Positions 23,769-37,151 of a DNA stretch of 64,000 nt are shown piece after piece. The stretch spans positions 45,733,456 through 45,797,455 of the forward strand of contig NC_133529.1 in NCBI RefSeq assembly GCF_048544455.1, read 5' to 3'. Under the pieces are notes generated by a model that ran no database searches, was not told where the DNA came from, and worked only from the letters and a program-made list of their open reading frames with translations. The stretch comes from Silene latifolia (lineage: Eukaryota; Streptophyta; Magnoliopsida; Caryophyllales; Caryophyllaceae). A program made the position numbers and the translations under genes. Numbering within the stretch: position 1 is the first letter of the stretch; each line of letters opens with the position of its first letter.

Positions 23769-25457
23769 TGATGTAGCTCTTAATTGCGCACATTTAGTCC
23801 CCTAATTGAACCTAATTTTGCATACTAATATAACATTTTATGGCCATTTCATCCGTCAAATCATTTATATTTTGCTTTCCTAGTGCATTTTATATGTTTT
23901 ATAGGAAAGGAGATAATAAGACGGAATCCCCGTCTCTCGTGCATATTTGGAATCATGTTGACGATCTTGGATGGATTAGTATGAACAGGAGGCAAGAATG
24001 ATGACTAAGAATGTAGGAATAAAGAGTATATAGAAGGATCATAGGCTTAAAAGCAAGAAAAAGGGAAACTGCAGCTCAACCCGCTCGGCTCAAGAACAAC
24101 CCGCTCGAGTTGTTCCTCAACCCGCTCGAGTTGAAGCTTAGGACGCGCATTTTTCACTCGGGACGAGCGGATTCCCTTACAGGACCAAGCGTGCTTCAGG
24201 CCAGGATGCACAGATTTCCTTGGGAGTTGCTACTCAATCCGCGCATGTCCCTCGGGACTTGCAAAGCTGTATTCAACACTTAAGAATGTTATTTACTAAT
24301 CTACCCTTGCTTAACGTAATGATGTACCACTATATATACTCCATTTGTAATAATCAAGAGACTAAGCCCTCTTAGTGGAGGCAAAGCTTTCATTAGAAGT
24401 AGATTAGAATAGATTAATCTCAATCATTCCACAAAATTACACATTAATCTTTCCTTAATTATTGTTCAAGTTTATTATTGGATAATTGAAGATTATTGGG
24501 TTATTATTGGAGAATTGACAACTCTTCATCAATCAATCAAGTTTTCTTCTATCATTCTTTCCTTTCCATTTGTTCATCTTAAGTTTGGTATAATTCCTTT
24601 ACTCTATACTCTTTATTGCTTATTTCCTCACTCTTTTATCATGTTTATACTTGTTGTGATGATTGACACCATTGATAACATTTTTTCCATGATAATAAGT
24701 GAGTAGTTACCTAACTAGGATTAATGGGGGATTAGAGGAGTTAATCATGGGATAGATTTATGCTTAATGAGTTCATAGGAATGCTTGCTTATTGTTCTTC
24801 AACTTGTGCATATATCATGTTTGATGAAATGCTTGATTGACAACCTAGCATGTTTCTCTTATCCTTTCAACAAGACTTGTAAGATATAAACCAACTCAAG
24901 CCTTGTTAGACCTTGCATATTGTTGAATAGGGAAAACCCAAGTCGACTTCTAGGTTTTGTAAAGTCTCAACCGACTCGGCTCCGAGACGTAAGCTTCCCT
25001 AGGAATTGGTTTATCATGCATGTAGTTTAATAGGAAGAACTAAGTCCAATTGTAGGTGTTGTAAAGTCACAAATGACTCGGCTCCGGGACCCAAATCTTC
25101 TTCTGAATTATGCGACATGAACTAACTTAATTACAAAAATAATAAATTGCGTGCATCTATATAACTCATTTTTGCTATCTTACCATGATTCCCTTATGAT
25201 CCCATGACATCCTAGTATCCTTATTATTTGTTTACATCTTTATTTGCTTTATTGCTTGTTTTACTTTATTGCTTCTATTAGTTTAGGCTCACCAACTCCT
25301 ACCCAAATCAACTGTGACACTAGCATATGTTAAGATAGATAGAATTAGAACCCAAAGCACACCGTCCCGTGGATCGACCTCGACTTAACCACTATCTAGT
25401 TGTTTGTTGAGATTATAAATGTGTTTAATGGAGTGAACAACGACTTGCTCACCGTCA
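23769..25457 (+). mobile_element. Element A 3' LTR
   Basis: It starts TGATGTAGCTC and ends CTCACCGTCA, 1689 bp, and aligns with 6522-8224. It has lost one unit of the word array relative to the 5' LTR. A TATATATA box is at about 24331. Confidence 0.92.
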
Positions 25458-25462
25458 AACTC

Positions 25463-26325
25463 CTTAGGACCCATGCGGTATAGGGCCTTAGAAATTGGTC
25501 TCGTCCCTGGTTTCAGCTCCACACTGAAAACTATCTCCCTCTTTGGTGGTAAACCTGGTATTTTTTCGGAAAGACATCTTGAAACTCTCCCACCACTAGT
25601 ATCTGATCAACTGTCGAACTCACCATACTATGATCTTTCACGTGGCATAGGATCAAAGGACACCCCTTCCTTAGGTAAGACTTCAATGTCACTGATGCAA
25701 TCACTTTGACTTTGGGTTTGACAACAAACCCACGAAAAGACACACTAACTCCCTTAGGACCTCTCAAAGAGACACTCTTTTGGTGACAGTCTATTCTAGC
25801 TTTATACTTACCCAACCAATCCATGCCAACTATCGCATCAAAACCATCTATAGGAAACTCTAACAAGTCCACTGGAAGGTCAACCTGCCCAACTATCCTA
25901 GACACACCCTTATACAACCTCCCACAAAATACAGACTCACTAGACGGTATAAAAACTTCCTCTTTTATAGACTTAAACTCTCTCAAACTCAAACGTTTAG
26001 CATGACCCGACGATACAACAGATTATGACACCCCTGAATCAAACAAAACAAAGGTAAAGACACCATTAACAACAAAAGTACCTGTGATTACGTGAGCATC
26101 ATCCTCAGCTGCTTTCTTCTCCATCATGAAAAGCTTGCCACTGGTCTTCTGTCGACCTCCTTGGACAGTACTAGCAGAAGTAGACGGCTTAGCAGCCGAC
26201 CCCTGGTTGTTGTTCGTTGCTGGTCTTTGATACGAATTACCGCCATTGCGGTTAGCCCCACCATTGTTGTTGTTCTGACCACCCTGATTGTTCCATGACC
26301 CAGCCGGCCTGTTACTAGCATAACT
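25463..26325 (-). pseudogene. Element B protease and protease-RT linker
   Basis: It continues the gag frame after a TAG at 26326-26328. The protease active-site region reads FDSGVS followed by a TAA near 26030. The open part (25531-25992) contains FDAIVGMDWLGKYKARIDC, the second conserved protease block of Ty3/gypsy elements. A frameshift near 25575 separates it from the linker that resumes RT at 6521 on the other side of element A. The protease would cleave Gag-Pol. Confidence 0.85.
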
Positions 26326-27300
26326 CTAAGATGGACCCTGAGAAAAACTCCCTTGTGATGGCCTCTGAAAACCCCTGCCCACAGCACTGGTGCACTCATG
26401 TCTCATGTGGCCTATACCATCACAGTTAAAGCAAGGTATCCCCAAGCTGCTACTACCACCACCGCGGTCATGCCCATAGGAAGCTTCACCACTGAACCCC
26501 GACCCCGAAGAGTAAACCCTCGCCTGGTTATGGTTGCCCCTCTTGTAACTAGACTGACCACCACCCTTGCTCTCAGCCTTCCTCTTCTCAGAACCTCTCT
26601 CCCTATTCTCCTTGTCCATCTTGACCAACCTCTCAGCTCTCCTGATTCGCTCATACACTTCGTTAACATCAGTAAAGACTCCTACAGGCAGTTTCTCCAT
26701 GATCCTATGTGTCAAACCCTTCTCAAACCTCAACGCTAAGTTTTCCTGGTTCAACCCCATCTCCTCGGCATATCTAAACTTCTCATTGAACTTGTGATAG
26801 TACTCAGCCACCGTCCTATCCGGAGTCATTTTGAAATCATCAAACTCCTCTCTCAACTTACTTCGGACATTTTTCGGCACAAACTCTCGACGCATAGCTT
26901 TCTTGAACTCACTCCAAGGTATACCCGACATCCCATGTTTCACATATAGGTCTAAAGCACCCTCCCTAACTTTATCCCACAACTCTCCGGCCACATATCT
27001 TAAGTAGAACGCAGCTTGTTCCACTCTAAAGTCCTCAGGGTAATAAACCACATTCAGAATATTCTCCATCTCTCTGTGCCAATTATCTAGCAAGATTGGC
27101 GCACCTGTACCCATGTACTCTTTTGGGTTGAAATGAGCGATGTTGATACTCATCTTAGCAAAATCCACCCCAGCCTCTTTATCCTTCCCAAACTTCTTTA
27201 AGGCATCTGTAAGTGCCTCTTGATGCTCTAGCATCTTAACTATCTCATCAATACTCATCATCTCAGCCCTAACATACAACGCACCTCTCTTTGGTGGCAT
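26326..27300 (-). pseudogene. Element B Gag
   Basis: The start is taken at the ATG of MPPKRGALYVRAEMM (27298-27300) because this is the usual chromovirus Gag start and the upstream codons are leader. Capsid-type retrotransposon Gag blocks are visible (ILLDNWHREMENILNV, EFKKAMRREFVPKNVR, DFKMTPDRTVAEYYHKFNEK, RFEKGLTHRIMEKLP), then a basic region and one zinc knuckle CFNCDGIGHMRHEC. A TAG at 26326 cuts the frame soon after the knuckle. Gag would build the particle and bind element RNA. Confidence 0.9.
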
Positions 27301-27380
27301 CTTTGAACTATATAAGAGAAAAGGTAAACATAAACACACATCCCACAAATCAAACACGTATATGACCTGTGCAGAACCTA

Positions 27381-27658
27381 CTCGATCGAGCAACACAACC
27401 TACTCGATCGAGTTGCCCACTTACTCGATCGAGTGCCTCGACTCTAGAACTTGAGCAGAAAGCATAAAAACCTCACTCGATCGAGCCCATTACTTATTCG
27501 ATCGAGTTGACCTCGTTCGATCGAGTCCCCTTACTTACTCGATCGAGTGCCCAAAAACAGTACACTGTCCAGAAACGATATACACCCCACTCGATCGAGT
27601 CACACCCACTCGATCGAGTCCCTCACCTACTTAATCAAGTGCCCCCCACTCGATCGAG
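27381..27658 (-). promoter_or_regulatory. CTCGATCGAG array in element B 5' untranslated region
   Basis: Words close to CTCGATCGAG start at 27381, 27403, 27424, 27476, 27497, 27516, 27538, 27590, 27609, 27630 (decayed) and 27649. Steps are 22, 21, 52, 21, 19, 22, 52, 19, 21 and 19 bp. The same palindrome forms the U3 array of this element. The rest of 27301-28137 is noncoding leader. Confidence 0.7.
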
Positions 27659-28137
27659 TCATGCTGACTCGTATACTACCCGCATGCTCAACTCAACTAC
27701 TTTCCAACCAACTATATATATAATAATCGATAAACATACGAGTATGTATAACAAACAACATCCTATTTCACATGTTTCAAATAAGCCACATTAGAAATCA
27801 TCTATCATGCAATTCCGTTATTCAATCAACACATATACTCATGTTACTCATCACCTTTCACCACAACATTCCCATCCTCCACATGCATTCATCCACAAAT
27901 TCACACAACAGATTTCTATATTGATATGCAACATACTTAGATAAACACATAACGATCCCAAGACACACCCTGTGGTGACCGGTTCAAAGTTGTAGGGCGA
28001 GATCGCGACTTTAGGACGTCTCCCAAGTCTTTGAATTAGCTCCTAACAACTCCTACCCGGGTTCATTTTATTTTGACTCCCTAAGTTCATTGGGTTCATT
28101 AGTTACAGGTTCCAAAATCGTCGCTTTAATACCACTT

Positions 28138-29504
28138 TGTAACACCCCCATACTCCAAGTCCTTTACCAGGACCACTTAAGGCATGGGAATGCTACCATC
28201 TCGGTTAGCCGAGGCAATGTATATCAAAATAGACAATAAAGAAACGTACTTTAATAAATGAATTTAAAGTGTTATAAGTCCAAAACCAACACTGATAAAG
28301 TAAATATAACTGTTTCTCAAAAATAGTAATCTAAACAACGAAGAGGAAAGTTTAAGACACAGCGGAAGACTTCTAGACATCTCGTGGCAACTCAACTCAG
28401 CTATCCTATGCGCATCATCTCATACATGCTCAATAACTGCTCACCATCCCCGAATGGATCACCACAGTTTTCAAAACATTTAAACCGGGGTCAGTTACTG
28501 TTTACATAAAACATTACAACAAAAGCAATACAACAATCATCCAATCTCCATCATAACTCCACACACCTGACTACACAGTAAAGTGTGTAGTTCTGCCAGA
28601 ATACCCATCGCAACCAGTACTCAACACCGCCAGTGGGGGACCGTAGCCGTTACCACCTAAGCCACGCTCATCTCATCAGAGCGATAACCTAAGTTCCTAA
28701 ATGTGCACATCCCCTCTGTGGCGGGTTCCACAGAGGGCGAATCAAGAGTGTGAAGCCACTCCTGCAAGTGACTCCACTCAGCCGAGGATGCACCTCGCAA
28801 GCCACAAACAAGCAATCACTGCCAAACATCTTATACAACAACGATTACCAATTACCGATTCCGATATGATATAAATCAACAACAATGATCAACTATCAAC
28901 AATACAGTGTAAACAATAACCGAGTAGGAAAACCCTACCTGGAAAAAGCAACCACAAGACCGTCACACACAGCTACTCAGTAATGGTCCTCTACGAATCC
29001 TCCTCCTATAACACATATTCATATAATTATCACCTAATCAACATAATACACCCAAAATCCCCAAATCTACCCAATTAGGGTTTTAAACAAACTCAACGAA
29101 ACATTATAAAAATTACACAAGAATATCACCCTTGACACGACGAACACAACGGCGTAAAGAACAAGACAATCCGACGATCCTAGCCCTTGGGATTTGTTAA
29201 CAACGCAAAGAACAATGCAACGTAACTCCTTTTTCTCTCTTTGAAAGGTTTTAGAAATTGAAAAGTGATTAAAAAGAATGACGGAACCCTTAAATATTAA
29301 TCACACGTTATTAACAAAACCCGGCTAAAATACCCCGTAATACCAACTTACTCGATCGAGTAAGTGACTTACTCGATCGAGTGTCACACGTACTCGATCG
29401 AATACCCATCAGGTCTCCTAATGTTTCGAAGAAAAACATACTTACTCGACAGAGTAAGCCCCACTCGATACAGTACCCATAGACATAGAAAACCGTAGTA
29501 TTAC
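28138..29504 (-). mobile_element. Element B 5' LTR and primer site
   Basis: Direct repeat of 2170-3536, including the U3 array (about 29348-29405 and decayed copies to 29474). The last base of the expected ...TTACA end is missing or changed. Minus-strand TGGTATTAAAGCGA (28121-28134) just past the LTR is a decayed form of the initiator-Met primer site. Confidence 0.88.
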
Positions 29505-30165
29505 GGATTTCTTATCATTCTTTGGTATTTGGATATTTTTGGGATGACTGTAATCGGGCCATACGGCCAATACTTTGCTTTTCCATGTTGTTTCGGTAGA
29601 TAAGACCTGAATTCCTTATGTTGTTAGATGGGTAAAACGAGTTTTACAGGTAAAAATTACAATTTTCAGATTGCTAGTTGCGGAAAATCGAGTTCTTTCC
29701 TCAGACACTCGACCGAGTACTGGATACTCGACCGAGTACCGCTTACTCGGCCGAGTTCTTACTGGTACTCGACCGAGTATCCTGATTTTGAGTCCGTGTC
29801 TTGAGTCATAGTCGTGGTTTGGTTTATTGAGTTGTTAAATTTTGGTGTATGTGTCTTCATAAGATTCTTGGTATCGATGTGTGTATGGTATGGTAATTGT
29901 GCGACGAATTTGGTGATGGTACAATGGTTTGGTTTGGAGGTGAGATGGAAGTGATATGTGAGTTAATAGGGATGGAAGCATGATAATCTTATGGTACTAG
30001 TTAGTGTTGTGTGTTGTATACGCCTTTTCTAGCAATTGTGACTTCAACTTATTTTATCTCCGCTTTATACAAGTACGATTACTTTACTTCTGCCGCGTCC
30101 ATGCTCGTAATAGTTACAAAAGTGATAATTGCTTCCGTAATTGTTGTGTTTATATATATATATAT
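29505..30165 (+). other. Unassigned repeat remnant with ACTCGACCGAGT words
   Basis: It continues the target sequence of element B (compare about 1690-1740). Palindrome-like CTCGACCGAG or CTCGGCCGAG words start at 29708, 29727, 29746 and 29768, steps 19, 19 and 22 bp. By analogy with elements B and D this is probably part of an old gypsy LTR, but no LTR boundaries or coding sequence are visible. Confidence 0.45.
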
Positions 30166-30171
30166 ATGAAT

Positions 30172-30430
30172 GGGATCATGTGAGGATACATTATCTTTTT
30201 GAGGATTGAGGATTTCGTTACAATATCCGAGGTTCTTCAATACAATATCACAAGTTATTCGATAAAATAACACAGACAAAAACACCTGTGCAAAAAAAAA
30301 AATGTATATTTTTTTTTGAATATTTTTTTTTGCAAAGGTCTTATTTTTCGTGATATTGTAATGAAGAACTTGTGATATTGTATTCACAAATCCTCAATCC
30401 TCAAATATTTAGGAGTTCTCACCGGATCCC
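30172..30430. mobile_element. MITE-like inverted-repeat element
   Basis: The left end starts GGGATCATGTGAGGA and contains TTTGAGGATTGAGGATTT. The right end, read in reverse complement, starts GGGATCCGGTGAGAA and contains the same TTTGAGGATTGAGGATTT. The inverted ends extend about 45 bases and also share ACAATATCAC-type sequence. No coding capacity and no clear target duplication. Confidence 0.65.
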
Positions 30431-30515
<85 letters not shown>

Positions 30516-30531
30516 GGCAAGATCCAGTGAG
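30418..30531. repeat. (CT)n microsatellite bracketed by an inverted repeat
   Basis: A long CT run with T-rich end lies between CTCACCGGATC (30418-30428) and GATCCAGTGAG (30521-30531). It has the same layout as 1052-1161, so the bracket is a shared feature of both leader copies. Confidence 0.75.
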
Positions 30532-31066
30532 TTTGCCACTTTTCGTGAGTTTCCTGGCGTATATAAGCAAATGAGCTAACGAAACCCTATTATCAATTAT
30601 TTGCAACAAACACACGGATCATTCCCCTTCTCTATCTTTCTCCTCCTTTCTCTTTCTACTTTTGATAAAAACAAAACACTCCGTTTTTCATTTTTTTAGA
30701 ATCAAATCGCGGAAAAACGCCTCAATTTTGATCAACAATTCATTGATTCTTCACTTTTTTTTGTAGATCTACAATTTTACAACAAATTCACTAACTATTT
30801 CGATTAATTCAATTGCAACTGTCAATTTGTTCATCAAATTTTCTCTCTAGAAACCCTAATTCTTCAAATCCAAACGAAGGTATTAATATTTCTTCCGATT
30901 TCTTATTTAATAATCGAATAACTTCAGTATTTGAATCAAATAACAAATTCTTACATGATTTAGTTGTTTTTCCCATAATTTTCAGCTTCAACGATGATGA
31001 ATTCAGACGATCAAACTCTTACTCTGCTTGATAATATTCCTTATAATCAAATATCGATGAATTCAG
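30517..31066 (+). pseudogene. FAR1-like pseudogene: promoter, leader and exon 1
   Basis: A TATATAAGC box lies at about 30559, followed by a pyrimidine-rich leader. Two ATGs (30994, 30997) open a 24-codon reading stretch ending at AG|GTATAA (31066/31067), a good splice donor. Joining to the acceptor TTTCCAG|GC at 49194/49195 keeps the frame through a split Gly codon and leads into the FAR1-type domain. The gene structure therefore pre-dates the nested insertions in intron 1. Shorter plus-strand ORFs here are out of frame. Confidence 0.65.
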
Positions 31067-31319
31067 GTATAAATTTGTGAAATAATGCTGATATAATAAC
31101 TGTTGTTTATAAGGTTGATAAGTTTTGTGAAACTGTTGGTCATTATATTGATTATTTTCATACTGTTACTCATTTTGTTGTTTAGAAAGTCGTTATAATA
31201 ACTACTACATAATATCACAATAATTGCATGTAGATTTCATTCATTATATCATTCAATATCTAGTATTTGAATAACTGGATTAGTATAATACAATAACTGA
31301 ATTAAAGTATTTAAATAAC

Positions 31320-31805
31320 TTTACTATTACATTAAAATAGCTATGGTGCATTGTGTTGGACTTGACTACCAATTTTCGTAAAAAACCTCCATTTTCTGAT
31401 AGAATAACTGGATTCGTATAATACAATAACTGCATTTTTGTTTTAAAATAATTGCAGTAGCAGATATTGTTTTTTTCCATCATAATGACTATTTTATAGC
31501 ATCTTGCATATATAGTTACAATAAACAACTAGTTAATAATGAAATAACATTACTATTACAATAAAATAACTATGAGTGCATTGTGGTGAACCCGGCTACC
31601 AATTCAGTAAAAACGCTTCCCTTTCTGATAGAATAACTGGATTTCTATAATACAATAATTGCATTATAACATTAAAATAATTGCTGCAGCAGAGATTGTT
31701 TTTTTCATAATAAAGACTATTTTATAGGATCTGACAAAAATATCCTTACAATAACTACTATTTAATAATGAAATAAACTTTACTATTACATTAAAATAAC
31801 TGTGT
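31320..31805 (+). repeat. ~230-bp tandem repeats in FAR1-like intron 1 (left part)
   Basis: Copies start near 31320, 31549 and 31779 at TTTACTATTACATTAAAATA or close variants; each contains TGCATTGTG...GCTACCAAT and ATACAATAACTGCAT. The third copy is cut at 31805 by the nested insertions. Another copy lies at 48973-49140 on the far side. Confidence 0.75.
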
Positions 31806-33510
<1,705 letters not shown>

Positions 33511-33696
33511 AATTCCCGCATTTTGATGATGACAAGTTTCTTATGATTTGTGACTAAGTGTAGGTTCCCCCTCAACATAATACTATAAAAGTCATAGTCA
33601 GTTAAACGCAAGAAAAATCCACTTATATACAAAGTATAGCATCTAAGGACCTTAAGAGATTAAAGGTTCTGACAAGGAGCAAGCTTAGGCAAATAC
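33511..33696 (-). other. Element I region upstream of its 3' LTR (continues at 38299)
   Basis: With 38299-38513, this holds three minus-strand purine-rich tracts: AAAATGCGGGAAT next to the LTR, TTGAGGGGGAAC near 33568, and ATGTCAATAGGGGGAATAAA near 38315-38335. Repeated polypurine tracts before the 3' LTR are known from Sireviruses, which suggests but does not prove that lineage. Confidence 0.5.
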
Positions 33697-34462
33697 CACT
33701 AGTAGAAAAACCTCCTACGGTGGCGGTCAAAAATGACCTTTTATGGCGGTATTTAAAGGTTTTGGGTGCGTCATTTATCACGGGGTCGTATATGCTTTTG
33801 CGGTGGTTGTACAACCACCACTATAGCTCGCCTACGGTGGCGGTTATTAAAGAAAACTGCCATTATAGACTTATATAAAACGACGGTTGTTAGACAAGAA
33901 CCGCCATTGTAACTTATCTATAGTGGCGGTTATTGTTTGAAAACCGCCACCATAGGTATTTCAATAATATCATTGCACCACTACATGTTTTCTATGACAT
34001 CGGTTGTAGATACAGAAGCGTCGCTAAAGGGTAGTATAACGTCGGTTGTTGTTAAAGAACCGCCACTAAAGGTAATTATAACGTCGGTTGTGGGTGAAGA
34101 ACCGCCATTAAAGGTGAACTAATAGTGGTGTTTCATACTTAACAACCGCCACCATAGATAGATATTTTTTTTAAAAAAAAATTATTTGATATCAAAATTT
34201 CGGTAGCAATGTCCTATAGCTTTGACAAGCCAAATAGCAAAATAAATAAACAATACATACAAAACAATGTCAACCAACGAACTTTCATATCATCCGAACA
34301 ATAATGGCGATGTTCAAAATTATTACATCAAAGTGTATAAATAATCACATACACGTCTTAATTAATAAACTAGTCAACATTTCACGTTCTCTAAACATAT
34401 AATAGCCCACACCTCTTTAACATCTTTCATCTCGTCAATTATAATTGTTGAATCTGCAATAA

Positions 34463-34600
34463 TACAATTATCAAACCAATAGTTAGAAAACAACCTAAAC
34501 ATTATTAAAATCAACATATACGGAGTATATACGGAGTATACATTTAGCAAACCAATAGTTAGAAAAACAACCTAAACATTATTAAAATCAGCATACCTCC
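34463..34600. repeat. ~85-bp tandem duplication inside CACTA 1
   Basis: A segment with AAACCAATAGTTAGAAAA, CAACCTAAACATTATTAAAA and TCARCATA occurs twice in tandem (about 34473 and 34549), separated by ACGGAGTATAT repeats. Confidence 0.7.
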
Positions 34601-35177
34601 ATTTCTTTGTTTCGTATACATAGTAGCGATCTTCATGTCAGTCAAGCAATGATCGCTCACGATTCGCCGCTACAAAGACGCGCAAGATTCTACACCAAGG
34701 CCACAACCATCTACTCTTTTGGCTGCCATTTAAACAAAACCTATCTTGATTGCCTTCTTTACAAGATTAGACTTATCAAGCCACAGTGAATTTCATTTAG
34801 AAAACTATGAATAACTTCCCTTCTCAGGTACTATGTATTACTCCTAGATAACTATAGATAATTACCAACAGTGACCTATCTTCTCATGTACTATATTATA
34901 TATATGTACAAAATATTCTTTTGTAATGTAAGAAACCAAAATGTATATTATACCAGGAAGGAGCCGGTTTTCAGCCTTGCAATTTTTAAAATCAATTAAA
35001 AAATACTAAGCGTTGAGGTGAGTTGTAACTTTCATGGCACCTACTATAACATATGCAAGGTACTACGAATACTACGGTAGTACTACTTCACACTTGTACA
35101 TAGTAGTAATTTTTTTTAAAACAGTGTACATAACCTAGAAGTCATTCATTGTAACATGCTAGAAGTCATTCATTGTA

Positions 35178-35390
35178 CTCCCTCCGTTTCGATCATTTGT
35201 TATCTATTGTATTTAGCAAAAAGGCCAAGGAAATGCAAGTGGATGTCTAACAAAGTAACATTAATACTATTATTTTATCCACTTGTAGACTACCTTTAAC
35301 ATATAAAACTTACAAAAAGTAGAAATAGATAACAATTCACTGATACACCCCAAAATAAAAATAGATAACAAATGATCGGGACGAAGGGAG
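35178..35390. mobile_element. Stowaway-type MITE
   Basis: The ends are CTCCCTCCGTTTCGATCATT and the reverse complement of ATGATCGGGACGAAGGGAG, flanked by TA on both sides. It is 213 bp and noncoding, as expected for Stowaway elements moved by mariner-type transposase. Confidence 0.9.
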
Positions 35391-35927
35391 TAATTATCAA
35401 GGTCATCTATGGTGTACACAGTAGTACATATGCATGAAGAAACAAATTTAAATTACAAGAAAGAAGGATAGCAGACTTAGCGGTTTGACGGCGGAGTGGC
35501 TGAATAGAGTAGTGGCACGCTGGATCGAAGACAGCTGGAATAAGAGAAAGAGAGGAAAAAAAAAGGAGATGATGTAGGTAGTAGAAAGTGTAGCCAGACC
35601 GACTTAATCAAATCATTTTGTTCAACATATTTACCTAGTTGTTAGTACTAGTATACTAGTGCATTAAGAGAATGACTTCCTTAATTAATACTAGTGTAAG
35701 TATACTAGTGTGTTGCTTAGCTTAGAGTAGTTTAGATTATTATCCCTATTTAGTAAATGTTCAAGTCATTAGCATATAAACAACAAAAGAATATCAATAA
35801 ATCGGTGAATCATAAAACTACCTACCTATTGGAGAAAAATCACCAGGAAAAACACCTAGAGAAACTTTCTTCGCCCCTATAGTATTACAAATTAAAATGA
35901 TGAACTTGTTAAATACGGAGTATTAGT

Positions 35928-36050
35928 CATTCCGTCCCAATCGTTTGTTTCCCTTTGATTAAAATACCCCAAACACAAAAATATAACTTTATAAACAAAA
36001 TCCCTAACAAATAATATAATTTTATAAACAAATGAATTGAGACGGAGCAA
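35928..36050. mobile_element. Second, degenerate Stowaway-type MITE
   Basis: The left end ATTCCGTCCCAATCGTTTG and the right end CAAATGAATTGAGACGGAG form imperfect inverted repeats of the same family as 35178-35390. Length is about 120 bp. Confidence 0.7.
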
Positions 36051-36056
36051 TATTAT

Positions 36057-36371
36057 GGCAATGGTGGTGGTAAACTAAAACAACATGTCTATGCCATTAT
36101 CTTGAATGCTTGCATCTATCATATCTGGGCTCAAAGGAACTCAGCTAGGATTAATGGTACACTGATGGTCTCTTCTCTGGTGGTTCAGAAGATCATAGAA
36201 GAGGTGAGGCAAAGAATCAAGCTCAAATGTAATGCAAAATGAGTAGACAGGAGGAAGTCTGGCTTGGTCAGTTGGGAGTTAGATTGTAAGGTTGGTCCTT
36301 GTGGGATTCGAATCTGACAAAGTTTGATCTCTATGTTTTTTGTAATTTAGATGCCTTGTAATATTGTTTTT

Positions 36372-36429
<58 letters not shown>

Positions 36430-36449
36430 TCACATTTCACCAAAAAAAA
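36057..36449 (+). mobile_element. 5'-truncated L1 LINE tail
   Basis: It encodes traces of the LINE ORF2 C-terminus (compare 13100-13300), then a 3' region with a (TA)n run at about 36374-36428 and the ending CTCACATTTCACC plus an A tract. AATATTAT flanks it (36049-36056 and 36450-36457) as a probable target duplication. Confidence 0.8.
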
Positions 36450-37085
36450 AATATTATTAATTTTAAGTTGAAGAGAATGAAGTGTAAGGCTAAGGAATAA
36501 ACAAACAACAATATTGTTGTTTCTAAGTTGATAGACTCTCAAAATGGTAAGGAAATACGTGTAACCCGATCGATCAAATACTTGTAAAATTGTACGGAGT
36601 ATGTCCTATACGAGCGATTTTTAGTAACTATGATAACTTAATGTTATGAATGTATGTGTCCTTGTTTTACGGTTTTACACAAATTTAGTGTGAGACGATT
36701 TTAAAGGATACATACAACCAAAGGTTCACTAGTGAGCTCTTATACTTTTATAAGAATGTTAAAATTTCTGAAAATTATGAAAACTTACATTGATTCATGC
36801 AATTTATCAATGGCATACAAGTAAAGGTATCAAACTATATGGCTAAACATGTAGTATGATACTAAAATAGGTATTTAACTATCACAAATAAACACAATTG
36901 TATGAATACTACGGTTAAGTTTGTTGATTGGAGAGCTAATCTTCACCATAACATGTAATCTTCAGCATTATACATATGCTCTAAATGTCCTAAACCCCAA
37001 GTTAACTTAAGTTAATAATTCAATCAAAAGCCAAACATGCAACAATATTCAAAAAAACATCAAAACTGGGAAAATATACCACACA

Positions 37086-37151
37086 CTCTTTCCGTCTCAT
37101 TTATTTATTTTTTAATCGTAGCAAAACAAATGATTGGGTCGAAGGGAGTAC
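37086..37151. mobile_element. Short Stowaway-like remnant
   Basis: ACTCTTTCCGTCTCATTTAT and AAATGATTGGGTCGAAGGGA face each other as inverted ends only about 65 bp apart. It looks like an internally deleted relative of the element at 35178. Confidence 0.55.

Larger units (their letters stand above)
6522..25457 (+). mobile_element. Element A: Athila-like, no pol, nested in B
   Basis: LTRs at 6522-8224 and 23769-25457 flank a tRNA-Asp primer site, a degenerate acidic ORF and long noncoding sequence. AACTC occurs on both sides (6517-6521 and 25458-25462). After removing the LINE and copia insertions, the internal region is only about 4.2 kb. I see no RT, RNase H or integrase, so movement would have needed enzymes from another element. 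Confidence 0.9.
2170..29504 (-). mobile_element. Element B: Ty3/gypsy chromovirus, interrupted by element A
   Basis: Two long direct repeats (2170-3536 and 28138-29504) bound gag, protease, RT, RNase H, integrase and chromodomain remnants, all on the minus strand. GGATT flanks both ends (2164-2168 and 29505-29509), as expected for a 5-bp target duplication. Without element A it would be about 8.4 kb. The gag-pro-RT-RH-INT-chromodomain order and an initiator-Met-like primer site suggest the Tekay/Del-like chromoviruses. Many in-frame stops and frameshifts show it is inactive. Confidence 0.9.

Noticed and set aside
27381..27658. CRISPR-like regularly spaced repeats
   Set aside because: Repeats are 10-12 nt palindromes with 9-12 nt spacers inside a plant retrotransposon leader, with no cas genes. 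They do not fit a CRISPR array.
25473..27794. Plus-strand ORFs over element B gag-protease and leader
   Set aside because: They are shadows of the minus-strand Gag and protease frames or translations of the CTCGATCGAG array.
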